From NCBI RefSeq assembly GCF_014199445.1, contig NZ_JACIJS010000002.1, positions 1 to 64,000 on the forward strand: a stretch of DNA of 64,000 nucleotides. The letters run 5' to 3'. How positions within the stretch are numbered: the first letter of the stretch is position 1; each line of letters begins with the position of its first letter. The notes beneath the pieces are model-generated. The model was not told where the DNA came from. It made no database searches and worked only from the letters and a program-made list of their open reading frames with translations. The position numbers were made by a program, and so were the translations under genes. This stretch comes from Rubricella aquisinus. Lineage in GTDB: Bacteria; Pseudomonadota; Alphaproteobacteria; Rhodobacterales; Rhodobacteraceae. Below, in pieces: positions 9,000 to 18,111 of the stretch.

Positions 9000-9013
9000 C
9001 CCCTGAGACGCAA

Positions 9014-9037
9014 ATCGCCCCGGCGGACCGGGGCGAT
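9014..9037. terminator. bidirectional hairpin between convergent small genes
   Basis: A perfect 10-bp inverted repeat (ATCGCCCCGG with CCGGGGCGAT, loop CGGA). It lies between the end of the rightward membrane-protein gene and the end of the leftward small secreted protein. T-runs are weak on both sides, so it may be only a partial intrinsic terminator. Confidence 0.6.
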
Positions 9038-9043
9038 CTATAA

Positions 9044-9202
9044 TCAGCTCGTGGCTTGTGCCTTGCACCCGCCAGTTGCCGCGTCATAGTGGCTGCCCGC
9101 CGGGCAGGACATATTCGCGGTGTCCGAACTGCACCCCATGGCAAGCGCCATACCGGGGGCGAGGGACAGGGCCAGTGCGGCCACAATCAACTTCAGTCGC
9201 AT
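9044..9202 (-). CDS. small secreted Cys-containing protein
   Basis: A 52-residue ORF. It has a clean signal peptide MRLKLIVAALALSLAPGMALA and a short mature part with three cysteines (MGCSSDTANMSCPAGSHYD, then AATGGCKAQATS). AGGGAG lies eight bases before the ATG. It resembles the small secreted proteins that sit near purB in Rhodobacterales genomes; this is from memory and cannot be checked here. Function unknown. It is on the same strand as purB, 81 bases downstream of it, so it may be co-transcribed. Confidence 0.7.
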   Translation of the reverse strand: MRLKLIVAALALSLAPGMALAMGCSSDTANMSCPAGSHYDAATGGCKAQATS

Positions 9203-9283
9203 TCCAAACTCCCTGTGTCACTGTCGTAGTGCCCGAGAGTATAGCGCAAAAGCCGCGAAAACCTACTCCATCCAGCGGAAAGC

Positions 9284-10585
9284 TCAGCCGAACACGCGCT
9301 TGAAAATCGTGTCCACATGCTTGGTATGGTAGCCAAGGTCGAATTTATCCTCGATCTCTGCTTCCGACAGGGTGGCAGTCACTTCGGCGTCGCCCTTCAA
9401 TTCGGTCATGAAATCAGCGCCTTCTTCCCAGACCTTCATCGCGTTGCGCTGGACAAGGCGATAGCTGTCCTCCCGGCTGATCCCCTTTTGCGTCAGTGCC
9501 AGCAGCACACGCTGAGAATGGATCAGGCCGCGGAATTTGTTCATGTTCGCGATCATGTTGTCGGGATAGATCACCAGCTTGTCGATGACATTCGTCAGAC
9601 GCGCCAGCGCGAAATCGAGCGTGATCGTCGCATCAGGGCCAATATTCCGCTCCACGGAGGAATGGGAGATGTCCCGCTCATGCCAGAGCGCCACATTCTC
9701 CATCGCGGGTACGACGGTCATGCGCACAAGCCGGGCAAGCCCGGTGAGGTTTTCGGTCAGCACTGGATTGCGCTTATGCGGCATCGCGGAGGAGCCTTTC
9801 TGCCCCTTGGAGAAGAATTCCTCGGCCTCCAGCACCTCCGTGCGCTGCATGTGCCGAATCTCGATCGCAACATTTTCAATGGAGGAGGCGACGACACCGA
9901 GCGCCGCGAAAAACGCGGCGTGCCGGTCACGCGGGATGACTTGCGTACTGATCGGCTCGGGCTGAAGGCCCAATTCGGCGCAAACATGCGCCTCAACACT
10001 CGGGTCGATATTGGCGAAGGTGCCGACGGCACCGGAAATGGCACCGGTGGCGATCTCATCGCGGGCGGTGACAAGGCGCGTGCGATTGCGCTCCATCTCC
10101 GCATAGAACCGCGCGAAGGTCAGGCCCATCGTCGTCGGCTCCGCGTGGATCCCGTGGGAGCGCCCGATGCGGACGGTCATTTTATGCTCCAGCGCACGCC
10201 GTTTCAGCGCGGCGAGCAGGTCATCCATATCCGCGATCAGGATATCGGCGGCGCGCACAAGCTGCACGTTGAACGTGGTGTCGAGCACATCGGAGGACGT
10301 CATCCCCTGATGCACGAACCGCGCGGTGTCATTGCCGATGATCTCCGCCAGATGGGTAAGAAAGGCGATGACGTCATGCTTGGTCACGGCTTCGATTTCA
10401 TCAATCCGGGCCACGTCGAAATCCACATCGCGCGCCTTCCAGACGGCCTCGGCATTCTCCTTGGGGATTACGCCAAGGGCGGCCTGCGCGTCACAGGCAT
10501 GGGCCTCGATCTCGTACCAGATGCGGAATTTCGTCTCTGGGGACCAGATGGCGACCATGTCGGGGCGGGAATAGCGGGGGATCAT
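9284..10585 (-). CDS. purB: adenylosuccinate lyase
   Basis: Catalyses two beta-eliminations in purine metabolism: SAICAR to AICAR and adenylosuccinate to AMP. It has 433 residues, a normal length. Fumarase/aspartase superfamily signature GSSAMPHKRNP is present, as are TSSDVLDTT, the catalytic region RSHGIHAEPTT and RDISHSSVERN. It starts 11 bases from the divergent gene ORF but 53 bases before the likely divergent start. It lies 1.6 kb from purC with unrelated small genes between, on the same strand as the pur operon but probably a separate transcript. Confidence 0.96.
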   Translation of the reverse strand: MIPRYSRPDMVAIWSPETKFRIWYEIEAHACDAQAALGVIPKENAEAVWKARDVDFDVARIDEIEAVTKHDVIAFLTHLAEIIGNDTARFVHQGMTSSDVLDTTFNVQLVRAADILIADMDDLLAALKRRALEHKMTVRIGRSHGIHAEPTTMGLTFARFYAEMERNRTRLVTARDEIATGAISGAVGTFANIDPSVEAHVCAELGLQPEPISTQVIPRDRHAAFFAALGVVASSIENVAIEIRHMQRTEVLEAEEFFSKGQKGSSAMPHKRNPVLTENLTGLARLVRMTVVPAMENVALWHERDISHSSVERNIGPDATITLDFALARLTNVIDKLVIYPDNMIANMNKFRGLIHSQRVLLALTQKGISREDSYRLVQRNAMKVWEEGADFMTELKGDAEVTATLSEAEIEDKFDLGYHTKHVDTIFKRVFG

Positions 10586-10638
10586 GCGGGGCCTCGTTGC
10601 GCTTGTGGGTGTTGGGCGTGGTGATAGACTTCGCTTTC

Positions 10639-10977
10639 ATGAGAAACAACCTTTGCCAGTATGCTGCGGCGCTGATGACCGTTTTTGCCCTGTCGCTGCC
10701 CGCGATGGGGCAGGCCATGCATGAAACACCGGAGATTGAAGCGGCCTTATCGGGCCGGTCGGTCGTCTATGGGGATGGGGTGGTGCAATCCTTTGACGCG
10801 TCGGGTGAAACGGTTTACGGCACCAGTCGCGGAAGATGGGCTGCGCGCGGTGGCAGCTATTGTTCGCTCTGGCCACCTTCGGACGATTGGGCGTGTTACC
10901 GCGTCACACGGATCGAGGGTGGCATACGCTTCACCGACGGGGCAGGGCGGGTGTTTGATGGCACATACCAGAAATGA
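10639..10977 (+). CDS. secreted hypothetical protein
   Basis: A 112-residue protein with signal peptide MRNNLCQYAAALMTVFALSL ending at PAMGQA. The mature part (from about 26) has a compact beta-rich pattern (VYGDGVVQSFDASGETVYG, RGRWAARGGSYCSLWPPS) with two cysteines at SYCSLW and DWACYRV that could form a disulfide. This motif layout recurs in small proteobacterial secreted proteins of unknown function. The longer start at 10597 would run into the purB start region. It overlaps the downstream DUF6314 gene by 20 bases, so the two are probably co-expressed. Confidence 0.7.
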   Translation: MRNNLCQYAAALMTVFALSLPAMGQAMHETPEIEAALSGRSVVYGDGVVQSFDASGETVYGTSRGRWAARGGSYCSLWPPSDDWACYRVTRIEGGIRFTDGAGRVFDGTYQK

Positions 10978-11449
10978 AGCGCCTGCCGCCATGACCCGCT
11001 TCGCCGGGCGCTGGCGGGTGCACCGGGACATCACAGATTTCGCGAGCCGATGGACGGGCAAATTCGAGGGCGAGGCGGTTTTTGCGCCAGCGCAGGGTGA
11101 GGACACGCTGCTTTACCGGGAGGAGGGCAAGTTGACCTTCGCGGGCCTGCGATCGGCGACGGCGACGCGGGATTATGTCTGGCGCTTTCCTGCGGAGGAC
11201 CGGGTGGAGGTGTTTTTCGCTGATGGCCGCCCGTTCCACAGCTTTGATCCGGGCCAAAAGGATACAGAAGCCGATCACCTCTGCGCGGCGGACCTCTATC
11301 AGGTGCGCTATGTTTTCGAGGCGGATGAAGCATGGCGCGCGGAATGGCGGGTGGAGGGGCCGATGAAAGACTACCGCATGGTGACGTTCTATCGTCGGTT
11401 TGCAACGGAGGAGGCGCTCTCCCGCCCGTCGGTGCCTTATCAAAGATAA
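10958..11449 (+). CDS. DUF6314 family protein
   Basis: A cytosolic protein of 163 residues (152 if the Met at 10991 is used). The domain begins at FAGRWRVHRDITD and continues through GKFEGEAVF, LLYREEGKL, VEVFFADGRPFHSFDPG, HLCAADLYQVRY and GPMKDYRMVTFYRR. This pattern is the DUF6314 family of alphaproteobacteria, resembling a lipocalin-like beta barrel. Function unknown. The longer ORF from 10685 is out of frame with and antecedent to the upstream gene and was rejected. An intrinsic terminator follows 20 bases after the stop. Confidence 0.75.
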   Translation: MAHTRNEAPAAMTRFAGRWRVHRDITDFASRWTGKFEGEAVFAPAQGEDTLLYREEGKLTFAGLRSATATRDYVWRFPAEDRVEVFFADGRPFHSFDPGQKDTEADHLCAADLYQVRYVFEADEAWRAEWRVEGPMKDYRMVTFYRRFATEEALSRPSVPYQR

Positions 11450-11469
11450 GGCGCCTCCCGTTGGGCCGG

Positions 11470-11494
11470 GCCGCCGCTAGCGCGGCGGCGTTTT
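11470..11494 (+). terminator. intrinsic terminator after the DUF6314 gene
   Basis: GCCGCCGC and GCGGCGGC form a perfect 8-bp stem with a 4-base loop (TAGC), followed by GTTTT on the + strand. It sits 20 bases past the stop codon at 11449. Confidence 0.8.
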
Positions 11495-11498
11495 CGCA

Positions 11499-11718
11499 CT
11501 GAGGTGCCTGAGGAACAGCATGTTCCTCATGTCACCTCGTCCAGTATCAGAGCCGATTCGTGCGCGCCTCAAGGGTAAAGCGCCTGCCGGCGCCGGCTAG
11601 CGCCGCCCTTGACCCGCACCCGAATCGTCTGGGCTGCTCTTGCGACCCAGTCCCAATTCACTTTCTTCAAATATACCCCGCCGGAGGCATCGCCGTGCCG
11701 TCAGGCGCGGCGCCCGGC
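11499..11718. repeat. dispersed intergenic element, copy B
   Basis: Second copy of the element at 25-236. An outer stem GAGGTG/CACCTC encloses an inner 9-bp stem (11509-11517 with 11521-11529, loop GCA). A TCAAGGG/CCCTTGA pair encloses a GC-rich insert absent from copy A. The identical 36-base block follows, then a hairpin at 11691-11712 with loop GTCA. Stems are kept while loops and spacers differ, as expected for a structured element. Together with flanking terminators it fills the 326 bases between convergent genes at 11450-11775; no gene is visible there. Confidence 0.7.
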
Positions 11719-11727
11719 CGAAAGGGA

Positions 11728-11751
11728 AAAGGCCCGCGTGAGCGGGCCTTT
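11728..11751 (-). terminator. terminator of the peptide ABC operon
   Basis: A perfect 10-bp inverted repeat (AAAGGCCCGC with GCGGGCCTTT, loop GTGA). Read leftward, it ends in CCTTTTCCC 24 bases after the stop of the ATP-binding gene. It is A/T-flanked on both sides and may work in both directions. Confidence 0.75.
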
Positions 11752-11775
11752 GACGTGCGGGAGCCGCCTTGGGGT

Positions 11776-13863
11776 TTATTCCGCCGCGTGGATTTGGATG
11801 ACAGGTTCCATCTTGTCGAGCATCTCCTGCGCGAGGTGGCATTTCACCTGATGGCCCGATTCCAAATCACGCATTGGCGGGACTTCCGTTTCACACAAGT
11901 TCCCCGGAACGGAGGATTTGTGCATGCAGCGGGTCTGGAAAGGGCAGCCGGAGGGCGGGTTCATCGCGGACGGGATATCCCCATCCAGAACGATCCGTTT
12001 CTTCACCACGCGGGTGTCCGCGATGGGTACTGCCGACAACAAGGCTTCCGTATAAGGGTGATATGGCGGGGAGAAGACCTGTTCCGTTGTCCCCATCTCC
12101 ACCACATGCCCCAGATACATCACCATCACACGATCTGCGAGATAGCGCACGATCGACAGATCGTGGCTGATGAACAGCATCGTCGTGCGGTTCTCCAGCT
12201 GGATTTCGGTCAAGAGCTGCGTCACTGCCGCCTGCACAGACACGTCAAGTGCTGATACCGGCTCATCCGCGACCACCACTTTCGGTGTTCCGGCAAAGGC
12301 CCGTGCGATCCCGATCCGTTGTTTTTGCCCGCCAGAGAGCTGGCGCGGTTTCCGCTCAGCAAAGGCGCGCGGCAGCTTCACCAGATCGAGGAGTTGCAGC
12401 ATCCGCTCCTCCCGATCCTTGGGGTTGTCACCAATGCCGAATTTCTCCAACACGCGGATGATCTGGTTGCCGATCGTGTGCGATGGGTTGAGCGTGTCAA
12501 ACGGGTTCTGGAACACCATCTGCACATCCGCGACCGTGCGTTTGTCGCGCCGCTCAATCTCCGTATTGCCGATATCGGTGTTGCCAAGGAGCGCCTCGCC
12601 GCTTGTTGCGGTCTCCAGTCCCAGCAGCACCTTGGCGAGCGTGGATTTCCCGCAACCAGATTCGCCCACGATGGCGAGCGTCTCGGATTCGCGTGCCACA
12701 AAATCGAGTGTCTCGTTTGCCTTCACCACCCGCTTTTCGCCACCGCCGAACATCGCGTTCGCGGCGACCTCATAGTATTTCTTGAGGTTGGTCACTTTCA
12801 GAACCACATCGCCCGGTTCCGATTTGCCGTCATTGGTGACGGCTTCGGGCTGGGCGGTCCAGTCAATCTCCGTGAACCTCAAACAGCGGGAGCCGTGGCG
12901 ATCATCGCCCTCCACTTCGAACATCGGAATCTCCCCGACATTGCAGCGCCCTTCCTCGAAATAGTCGCAGCGCGGCCCGAAATTGCAGCCTTGCGGGCGC
13001 TCATGGGGCAGGGGGAAGTTCCCCGGAATGGCGATCAGCGGCCGCGCGTTCTTATCCGCGCCCGGCAGCGGGATCGACCGGAACAGGCCCTGCGTATAGG
13101 GGTGCTGCATCTTGTCGAACACATCCTTGATCGAGCCGGTCTCGACCGCCTCACCCGAATACATCACGCACAGCCGGTCACAAACATCGAGCACAAGCCC
13201 AAGATTGTGGGAGATAAACAGCATCGAGGTGCCATATTTCTCCCCCAAGTCTTTCACCAGATCGACGACGCCCGCCTCCACCGTCACGTCAAGCGCGGTG
13301 GTCGGTTCATCCAGGATCAAAAGCGCGGGTTTCGACATCAGCGCCATCGCGATGACGATGCGCTGTTGCTGACCGCCCGACAATTGGTGCGGATAAGAGC
13401 GCAGCATCCGGTCCGGGTCCGGCAGGCGCACATCTTCGATCACTTGACGGGCGAGGGCGAGCGCTTCTTCCTCTTTCATGCCGCCATGGATCATTGGAAC
13501 CTCGGCAAGCTGTTTGCCGATCTTCATCGCTGGGTTCAGCGACGCCATAGGCTCTTGATAGATCATCGCGATCTCGGACCCGCGGATCTGGCGCAATTCT
13601 TCTTGGCTCATCTTGCCCAGATCGCGGCCCTTGAACTTGATGGAGCCACCGACGATTGCGCCGTTCTTTCCCAGATCCTGCATAACGCCGAGCGCCACGG
13701 TGGATTTCCCGCAGCCCGACTCCCCGACAAGGCCCATCGCCTCCCCCGGTTGCACGACACAGGAGAAATCCATCACCGCCGGGATTTCGCCCGCACGGGT
13801 GAAGAAAGAGATCGAGAGATTCTCAATCTCAAGGATCGGGCCGGTATAGCTGTCATCATTCAT
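11776..13863 (-). CDS. peptide-type ABC transporter, fused dual ATP-binding protein
   Basis: 695 residues holding two complete ATPase domains of the Opp/Dpp type. Domain 1 has Walker A GESGCGKST (about 48-56), signature LSGGQQQR and Walker B LLILDEPTT. Domain 2 repeats these as GESGCGKST, LSGGQKQR and VVVADEPVSALD. Each domain ends with the oligopeptide-transporter C-terminal Cys-rich motif (CNFGPRCDYFEEGRC; CPFQTRCMHKSSVPGNLC). It energises the two permeases upstream and is the last gene of a four-gene leftward operon. The fusion equals DppD plus DppF in one chain, as in GsiA. The substrate may be a peptide, opine or similar; no specificity can be read. Confidence 0.92.
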   Translation of the reverse strand: MNDDSYTGPILEIENLSISFFTRAGEIPAVMDFSCVVQPGEAMGLVGESGCGKSTVALGVMQDLGKNGAIVGGSIKFKGRDLGKMSQEELRQIRGSEIAMIYQEPMASLNPAMKIGKQLAEVPMIHGGMKEEEALALARQVIEDVRLPDPDRMLRSYPHQLSGGQQQRIVIAMALMSKPALLILDEPTTALDVTVEAGVVDLVKDLGEKYGTSMLFISHNLGLVLDVCDRLCVMYSGEAVETGSIKDVFDKMQHPYTQGLFRSIPLPGADKNARPLIAIPGNFPLPHERPQGCNFGPRCDYFEEGRCNVGEIPMFEVEGDDRHGSRCLRFTEIDWTAQPEAVTNDGKSEPGDVVLKVTNLKKYYEVAANAMFGGGEKRVVKANETLDFVARESETLAIVGESGCGKSTLAKVLLGLETATSGEALLGNTDIGNTEIERRDKRTVADVQMVFQNPFDTLNPSHTIGNQIIRVLEKFGIGDNPKDREERMLQLLDLVKLPRAFAERKPRQLSGGQKQRIGIARAFAGTPKVVVADEPVSALDVSVQAAVTQLLTEIQLENRTTMLFISHDLSIVRYLADRVMVMYLGHVVEMGTTEQVFSPPYHPYTEALLSAVPIADTRVVKKRIVLDGDIPSAMNPPSGCPFQTRCMHKSSVPGNLCETEVPPMRDLESGHQVKCHLAQEMLDKMEPVIQIHAAE

Positions 13864-13876
13864 GGTGCAGCCTCCC

Positions 13877-15037
13877 TTAGTCTTTCAGCGACTGTTCGCG
13901 CAGCGCGTCAGCCAGCAGGTTTAGGCCAAGCACAAGCGTCATCAGCGCCAGTGCGGGGGGCAGGGCGATATGCACGACCGAGCGCCACAATTGCCGCCCC
14001 TCGTTGATCGCAAGTCCCCAATCCGGGCTTTCAGGGCTGACCCCAAGGCCAAAGAAGCCCAAGGTTCCCAAAAGGATCGTGGTATAGCCGATGCGCAGGC
14101 ACAGATCGACGATCAGCGGGCCGCGCGCGTTTGGCAGGATTTCCCACAGCATGATGTACCATGGGCGCTCCCCCCGTGTTTGGGCGGCGGCGACGTAATC
14201 CCTTGTTTTGATGTCCATCGTCAGGCCACGGACGATCCTGAACACGGTGGGGGAGTTCACGAACACCACCGAGACAAAGATATTGAGCGTGTTCGGGTCC
14301 ATCGACAGGATGCCCAGCGGGTCCGCGTTGAACGCAAGGCCCAGATACATCCACCCGCCGATAAGGATCACCCCCGATAGCTGGAACCACACCAGATCGG
14401 GCCGGGTGTAATAGCGGCTGTAGAAAAACATCACAAAGAACACGACCGGGAACAGGAACAGCACCGCCGCCATGGATGTGGGGATCGGCGTGTCCCGAAT
14501 GCCCGGTGTCACCAAGAGGTAGAACAGCAGGATCACCGGGAAGGCCAGCACGAGGTTCGCAAGAAAAGTCAGGATCGTGTCGGTCTTGCCCGAGAAGTAT
14601 CCGGCAGGCAGGCCCAGCGTGATACCCACCATAAAGGCAAACAGCGTCGCGATGGGCGCAATGGCCAACACGGTCTGCGAGCCGACGATCATGCGACTGA
14701 ACACATCCCGCGCCAGATTGTCCCCACCAAAGAGGTACACATCATAGCTCGCCCCACCATCGGGAATAATTGTGCCCGGCACGGCTCGTTTCATCCCGGA
14801 GACTTGCTGGAACGGGTCCAGCGGGATGATGAAATCTGCCAAGAGGGCAGTGAACACCCAAAACAGCACAAGGAAGATGCCGATAATGCCCACCCAGCTA
14901 TCGTAAAGCTGGCCATAAAGGCTCAGGCGGCTCCGAAACATAAAGCTCGTACCCATCACAATCGCGAGGGCCAGCCAAACGGGCCAGAACAACACCGCCG
15001 CACGGGCGAAAATCTCAAGATATCCGATCTCATTCAT
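13877..15037 (-). CDS. peptide-type ABC transporter permease (DppC-like)
   Basis: Inner-membrane permease of the BPD_transp_1 family, 386 residues, longer than the usual 280-300. The family's EAA loop is seen in DYVAAAQTRGERPWYIMLWEILPNARGPL. N-terminal FIIPLDPFQQ and GGDNLARDVFSRM regions match DppC. An extra hydrophobic segment (about 205-240, with MFFYSRYYTRPDLVWFQLSG) accounts for part of the additional length. It lies 13 bases after the ATPase start in reverse order and 12 bases from the DppB-like gene, so the genes form one operon. Confidence 0.9.
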   Translation of the reverse strand: MNEIGYLEIFARAAVLFWPVWLALAIVMGTSFMFRSRLSLYGQLYDSWVGIIGIFLVLFWVFTALLADFIIPLDPFQQVSGMKRAVPGTIIPDGGASYDVYLFGGDNLARDVFSRMIVGSQTVLAIAPIATLFAFMVGITLGLPAGYFSGKTDTILTFLANLVLAFPVILLFYLLVTPGIRDTPIPTSMAAVLFLFPVVFFVMFFYSRYYTRPDLVWFQLSGVILIGGWMYLGLAFNADPLGILSMDPNTLNIFVSVVFVNSPTVFRIVRGLTMDIKTRDYVAAAQTRGERPWYIMLWEILPNARGPLIVDLCLRIGYTTILLGTLGFFGLGVSPESPDWGLAINEGRQLWRSVVHIALPPALALMTLVLGLNLLADALREQSLKD

Positions 15038-15049
15038 AATGCGCGCTCC

Positions 15050-16036
15050 TTATTTCACGCGAATTCGCGGATTGAGATAGACGTAACCGATATCGGATAT
15101 CAGCTGGGTGATCAGCACCACCGCGACAGAGGCCAGCGAACAGGCCATCAACAGGTTGATGTCATTGTTTTCCGCCGCCTCAACGAGCGCGAGGCCGAAG
15201 CCTTTGTAGTTGAACATCGCCTCAACGATCACAACGCCGGTCAGCAGCCACGGGAATTGCAGCATGATGACGGTGAACGGGGCGATCAGCGCGTTGCGCA
15301 GCGCGTGTTTGATCACGATGGAGCGGAACGCGACGCCCTTAAGCCGCGCCGTGCGGATATATTGCGCCGTCATCACCTCCGCCATGGAGGCGCGGGTCAT
15401 CCGCGCGACATAGCCCATGCCGTAAATGGCCATGGTCATCACGGGCAGGGTGAAATTGTAGAAGGTAATCCCAGACCGCCCCGTCGCTGATGCTGCAGAG
15501 CCGTTGAGGTGCAGCCATTCAGGGAACCACGCATAGGTCTCCCCCCATGCCTTGAACATGGACGCGAACAAAACGGTGAAGATGATGCCCGACACATATT
15601 CTGGCGTCGCGGTGGAGCCGATGGACACGATGGACAGCCCCCGGTCAAGCCGCGTGCCTTCGCGCATACCAGCAAGCACGCCGATCAGGAGGGCCGCAGG
15701 CACCATCGTGATCATCACGAAGAACATCAGCTTACCCGTCGCAGCCAGCCGCTCCGCCAGCAATTCGGTGACGGGTTGTTTAAAGCGGGTGGATTCGCCC
15801 AGATCGCCAGTGAACACACCGCCCAGCCACTCGAAATACCGCTCATGGAAGGGCCGCAGATAGCCGCGGTTCTCCAGCCATTGCATGGTTTGCTCTTCCG
15901 TCATCCGCATATTGCCGTCTGAGAGGGCAAGTTTGATGAGGTTCGGCTCAAGATTGGTCAGGAAAAACACGATGAACGTGAGTGCGAGCATTGTCAGCAC
16001 CATCACGCCAAGGCGTCTGAGAATAAAAATCAACAT
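15050..16036 (-). CDS. peptide-type ABC transporter permease (DppB-like)
   Basis: A 328-residue inner-membrane permease. The N-terminus MLIFILRRLGVMVLTMLALT is the classic DppB first helix. The DppB-type periplasmic segment (ENRGYLRPFHERYFEWLGG, GDLGESTRF) and the EAA region (YIRTARLKGVAFRSIVIKHA) are present. It pairs with the downstream DppC-like protein to form the channel. A strong hairpin lies between the substrate-binding gene and this one, which may lower permease expression relative to the binding protein. Confidence 0.92.
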   Translation of the reverse strand: MLIFILRRLGVMVLTMLALTFIVFFLTNLEPNLIKLALSDGNMRMTEEQTMQWLENRGYLRPFHERYFEWLGGVFTGDLGESTRFKQPVTELLAERLAATGKLMFFVMITMVPAALLIGVLAGMREGTRLDRGLSIVSIGSTATPEYVSGIIFTVLFASMFKAWGETYAWFPEWLHLNGSAASATGRSGITFYNFTLPVMTMAIYGMGYVARMTRASMAEVMTAQYIRTARLKGVAFRSIVIKHALRNALIAPFTVIMLQFPWLLTGVVIVEAMFNYKGFGLALVEAAENNDINLLMACSLASVAVVLITQLISDIGYVYLNPRIRVK

Positions 16037-16107
16037 ATCAGCGGTGTCCGTTTGATCGGCTGGGGACCCTGTCCCACTGGCAGGGCCAGTCAGTCACCCA
16101 AAGGAAA

Positions 16108-16139
16108 TTCGGGCGCGCCGATGTGCTGGCGCGCCCGAA
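16108..16139 (-). promoter_or_regulatory. intra-operon hairpin between binding-protein and permease genes
   Basis: A perfect 12-bp stem (TTCGGGCGCGCC with GGCGCGCCCGAA, 8-base loop) sits 11 bases beyond the binding-protein stop and 70 bases before the permease start. There is no T-run. Such hairpins in ABC operons usually protect the 3' end of the abundant binding-protein mRNA or cause partial termination; that role is inferred. Confidence 0.65.
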
Positions 16140-16150
16140 AATGAGGTCTC

Positions 16151-17809
16151 TTAGGAAGAGAACCAGGTGTCCTCGAACATCAACTCGTTCGTGGGATGGC
16201 GGTTGAAGCCGTTGACCCACTCAACATGGTGCGAATAGAGCGACCGCCAGAACGGCTGGATGATCACGCCCGCATCCTGCAGGTTGGCTTCGATCTTGGC
16301 CATTACGACCGACCGGGCCTCATGATCTGCAATCGCGACCGCTTCGGTCAGCAGGTTGTCGAACTCTTCATTCGCATAGCCCGTCTCGTTCCATGCCACG
16401 CCGGAACGGTAGGCAAGGGCCAGAACCTGCACGCCAAGCGGGCGCATGTTCCAGTTGGTGGTGGAGAAGGGATATTTGGTCCAGTCGTTCCAGAACGTCG
16501 CACCCGGAATAACCGTCCGCTTGACGTTCATACCCGCATCGCGCAACTGCTGCCCGACCGCATCAGCGGAAACGGTCGTCCAGTCGCCGTCGATGGAGAT
16601 GATCTCGATCTCCGTCTCTGCATGGCCCGCGTCAGTCATCATCTGCATGGCAAGCGCCGGGTCACGCGCCGGGATGCCGATATCGACATATTCGGGGTGC
16701 ATCGGGCCGACATGGTGGTTCTGCGCCGGGATACCGCGGTTGTTCTGGCCGAGTTCGAGCACGATGGCATTGTCCACCGCCCGCTGGATCGCGTTGCGCA
16801 CCATTTTGTTGTCATAGGGCGGATTGTTCACGTTCATGCGCGCCACAACGGTCGCACCCGTCGCCACTTCGGACCGGGTGAGGCCAAGATCGTCGAGGAT
16901 ATCCACGAAATCGGACTCGGTCTCATAGTTGACGTCGATCTCTTCGGCCTCAAAGGCGGAGATTTCGGCGGATTTGTCGGTGCCGTAGTCAAGGAAGACC
17001 ACACCATCCAGATACACATCTGACCCGCGCGCGGCCTTGCCCCACCAGTCGCCATTGGTCCGACGCACGAATTCGGAACGCACGCCAACCTCATGGTTCA
17101 CCAGCTCAAACGCACCGGTTCCGATCGGATTGTCGGTGATCGCGGTGGAGCCGTCAAAGGACCGGTGCACAACCAATGCAGGATAATCAGAAAGACCCGG
17201 GATGATCGTGATGTCGGATGTCGGCAGGTTCAGTTGCACAGTGTAATCATCCACACGGACAATACCACCTTCGCGCGCCATGCCAGTGTCGGGATCGATC
17301 AGCGTCGCAACGCGCGCGGCCATCGAGTTGCCCTCAACATTCTGCTCGCACCAACGCTCGAGGTTGTGGATCACGTCCGTCGCATCAAGCGTGTCGCCAT
17401 TGGTCCACGTGATGCCGCGGCGGATGTTGAGCGTGTATTGCGTCGCGTCCTCGTTGGCTTCCCAGCTTTCCAGAATGGACGGCTCAAAGGTGAAGTCGCT
17501 GGTATAGCGCACAAGCGTGTCGAGGAACTGACGCGCGATGTTGCCTTTTTCCGACCAGTCAAACAGGCGCGGGTCATCGACCGACATCACCGGCATGGAA
17601 ACGCGCAAGGTGCCACCGGACTCGGCATGAGCCGCCGCGCGGGCAGGCGTGGCCAAGCCAAGCGCGCCATAGGCCGCCGCAGTGGTCGCGCCGAGTGCCG
17701 TTGCCATCGCAAGGAATTCACGCCGTGGCAGCTTGCCCGCTGCCACTTCGCTGGCAAGCGCGCCAACCTTTGCGTGCATCGGTGCGCCCGTAAGAGTTTC
17801 GTTCGTCAT
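16151..17809 (-). CDS. extracellular solute-binding protein, family 5
   Basis: The periplasmic binding component of the peptide-type importer, 552 residues. The N-terminus has a twin-arginine style signal ([20 protein letters not shown], about 28-47) with cleavage near ATPARA (53-58). Family 5 hallmarks follow: [47 protein letters not shown] and the C-terminal [19 protein letters not shown]. The start at 17809 has AGGGAG seven bases upstream. Tat export is unusual for this family in enterics but common in Rhodobacterales. It is the first gene of the operon. Confidence 0.92.
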   Translation of the reverse strand: MTNETLTGAPMHAKVGALASEVAAGKLPRREFLAMATALGATTAAAYGALGLATPARAAAHAESGGTLRVSMPVMSVDDPRLFDWSEKGNIARQFLDTLVRYTSDFTFEPSILESWEANEDATQYTLNIRRGITWTNGDTLDATDVIHNLERWCEQNVEGNSMAARVATLIDPDTGMAREGGIVRVDDYTVQLNLPTSDITIIPGLSDYPALVVHRSFDGSTAITDNPIGTGAFELVNHEVGVRSEFVRRTNGDWWGKAARGSDVYLDGVVFLDYGTDKSAEISAFEAEEIDVNYETESDFVDILDDLGLTRSEVATGATVVARMNVNNPPYDNKMVRNAIQRAVDNAIVLELGQNNRGIPAQNHHVGPMHPEYVDIGIPARDPALAMQMMTDAGHAETEIEIISIDGDWTTVSADAVGQQLRDAGMNVKRTVIPGATFWNDWTKYPFSTTNWNMRPLGVQVLALAYRSGVAWNETGYANEEFDNLLTEAVAIADHEARSVVMAKIEANLQDAGVIIQPFWRSLYSHHVEWVNGFNRHPTNELMFEDTWFSS

Positions 17810-18111
17810 GTAGGTCTCCCTGATTTTAACCTTTCACCGGTTGCCCAACCTAAGGCAGCGGTGGGTTGCGATTCAGCACCCAAAGATGCCGCTCGCGTAA
17901 TTATCTGACGAAACATCGCCCATTTAGGAAGCGACATGTCGGCAGCAATCCGCATGTACCCCTATGAAGCGACGTATCAGGTAGAAGGTCAACAGCTTGC
18001 AGGGCAATTGGTCGGCAAATTTGCGACATAAACCTGTCTGATAGCGACAAAACCTCGCTGGGTGATGCTGTAAGTCTCAAACCGGTTGCAATGCTGCGCT
18101 GCGCCATTCCT
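17810..18111. other. 302-base intergenic region upstream of the peptide ABC operon
   Basis: No convincing ORF. It holds the 3' flank of the P450 gene and must hold the promoter of the ABC operon. I see a 10-bp palindrome CGACATGTCG at 17932-17941 and a recurring GCGACA hexamer (17931, 18026, 18043, with a GCGACG variant near 17969). These could be regulator sites, but no known operator is recognised and no clear -35/-10 pair stands out. Confidence 0.4.

Noticed and set aside
12319-14007. 562-codon plus-strand frame opposite the ABC ATPase gene
   Set aside because: Antisense to a clear dual ATPase; residue composition (His/Arg-rich) is typical of shadow frames.
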